DNA from: DASCNA01 sp036011305
GTDB lineage: Bacteria > Verrucomicrobiota > Lentisphaeria > Victivallales > GWF2-38-69
Assembly: GCA_036011305.1 (NCBI GenBank)
Contig: DASCNA010000217.1
Span: 1 to 5,619, forward strand
Length of the DNA: 5,619 bases
Direction: 5' to 3'
Shown: piece after piece, positions 5,618-5,619 of the stretch
How positions within the stretch are numbered: position 1 is the stretch's first letter
Layout of the letters: each line of letters opens with the position of its first letter
Program-made: the position numbers and the translations under genes
The notes under the pieces: generated by a model
What the model was told of the DNA's origin: nothing
Database searches by the model: none
What the model saw: only the letters and a program-made list of their open reading frames with translations

Positions 5618-5619
5618 TA

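Noticed and set aside
1..5619. CRISPR array, rRNA, intact transposase or phage integrase
   Set aside because: No regularly spaced repeats, conserved RNA segments or recombinase motifs are visible on either strand.

Overview
The window is strongly AT-rich bacterial DNA with a low density of intact genes and several decayed ones. It reads with the standard code: TGG is Trp, and TGA, TAA and TAG all appear as stops. Frameshifted or stop-interrupted remnants at both edges and in the gaps, plus long non-coding stretches, suggest a host-associated or otherwise eroding genome. Strong Shine-Dalgarno sites precede two small genes. I cannot name the organism. The transporter subfamily and the Rpn-type tail would fit a symbiotic proteobacterium, but that is inference only.

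Layout. Bases 52-331 (minus) hold a decayed membrane-protein gene, readable only if a frameshift near 150 is bridged. A perfect 8-bp hairpin lies at 519-538. Bases 573-1925 (minus) hold a probable two-gene operon: a lysine-rich 42-residue peptide gene (1797-1925) with a near-perfect ribosome site, followed 15 nt later by a 402-residue, 12-helix MFS transporter of the YbfB/YjiJ (MFS_4) type. Divergent from it is a regulator at 2078-3664 with an XRE-type helix-turn-helix, three PAS-like domains and a C-terminal tail resembling that of Rpn (PD-(D/E)XK) transposase-like nucleases. A long inverted repeat (2017-2088) encloses its start codon.

Bases 3665-4171 contain a terminator-like hairpin and a short degraded sequence that looks like a second Rpn-type tail. 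An unrecognised 88-residue gene (4172-4438) follows, with a good ribosome site and a convincing intrinsic terminator at 4499-4534. Next is a secreted or lipoprotein-type gene (4628-5398) made of two Ig-like beta domains and cut by one in-frame TAG at codon 179; the reading frame stays open for another 77 codons. Tail-to-tail with it, on the minus strand, is another decayed gene running off the right edge (5406-5617).

The most coherent functional unit is the divergent pair in the centre: a soluble PAS-sensing DNA-binding protein facing a small-peptide/MFS transporter operon across a short intergenic region. This layout suggests, but does not prove, that the regulator controls the transporter operon and itself.
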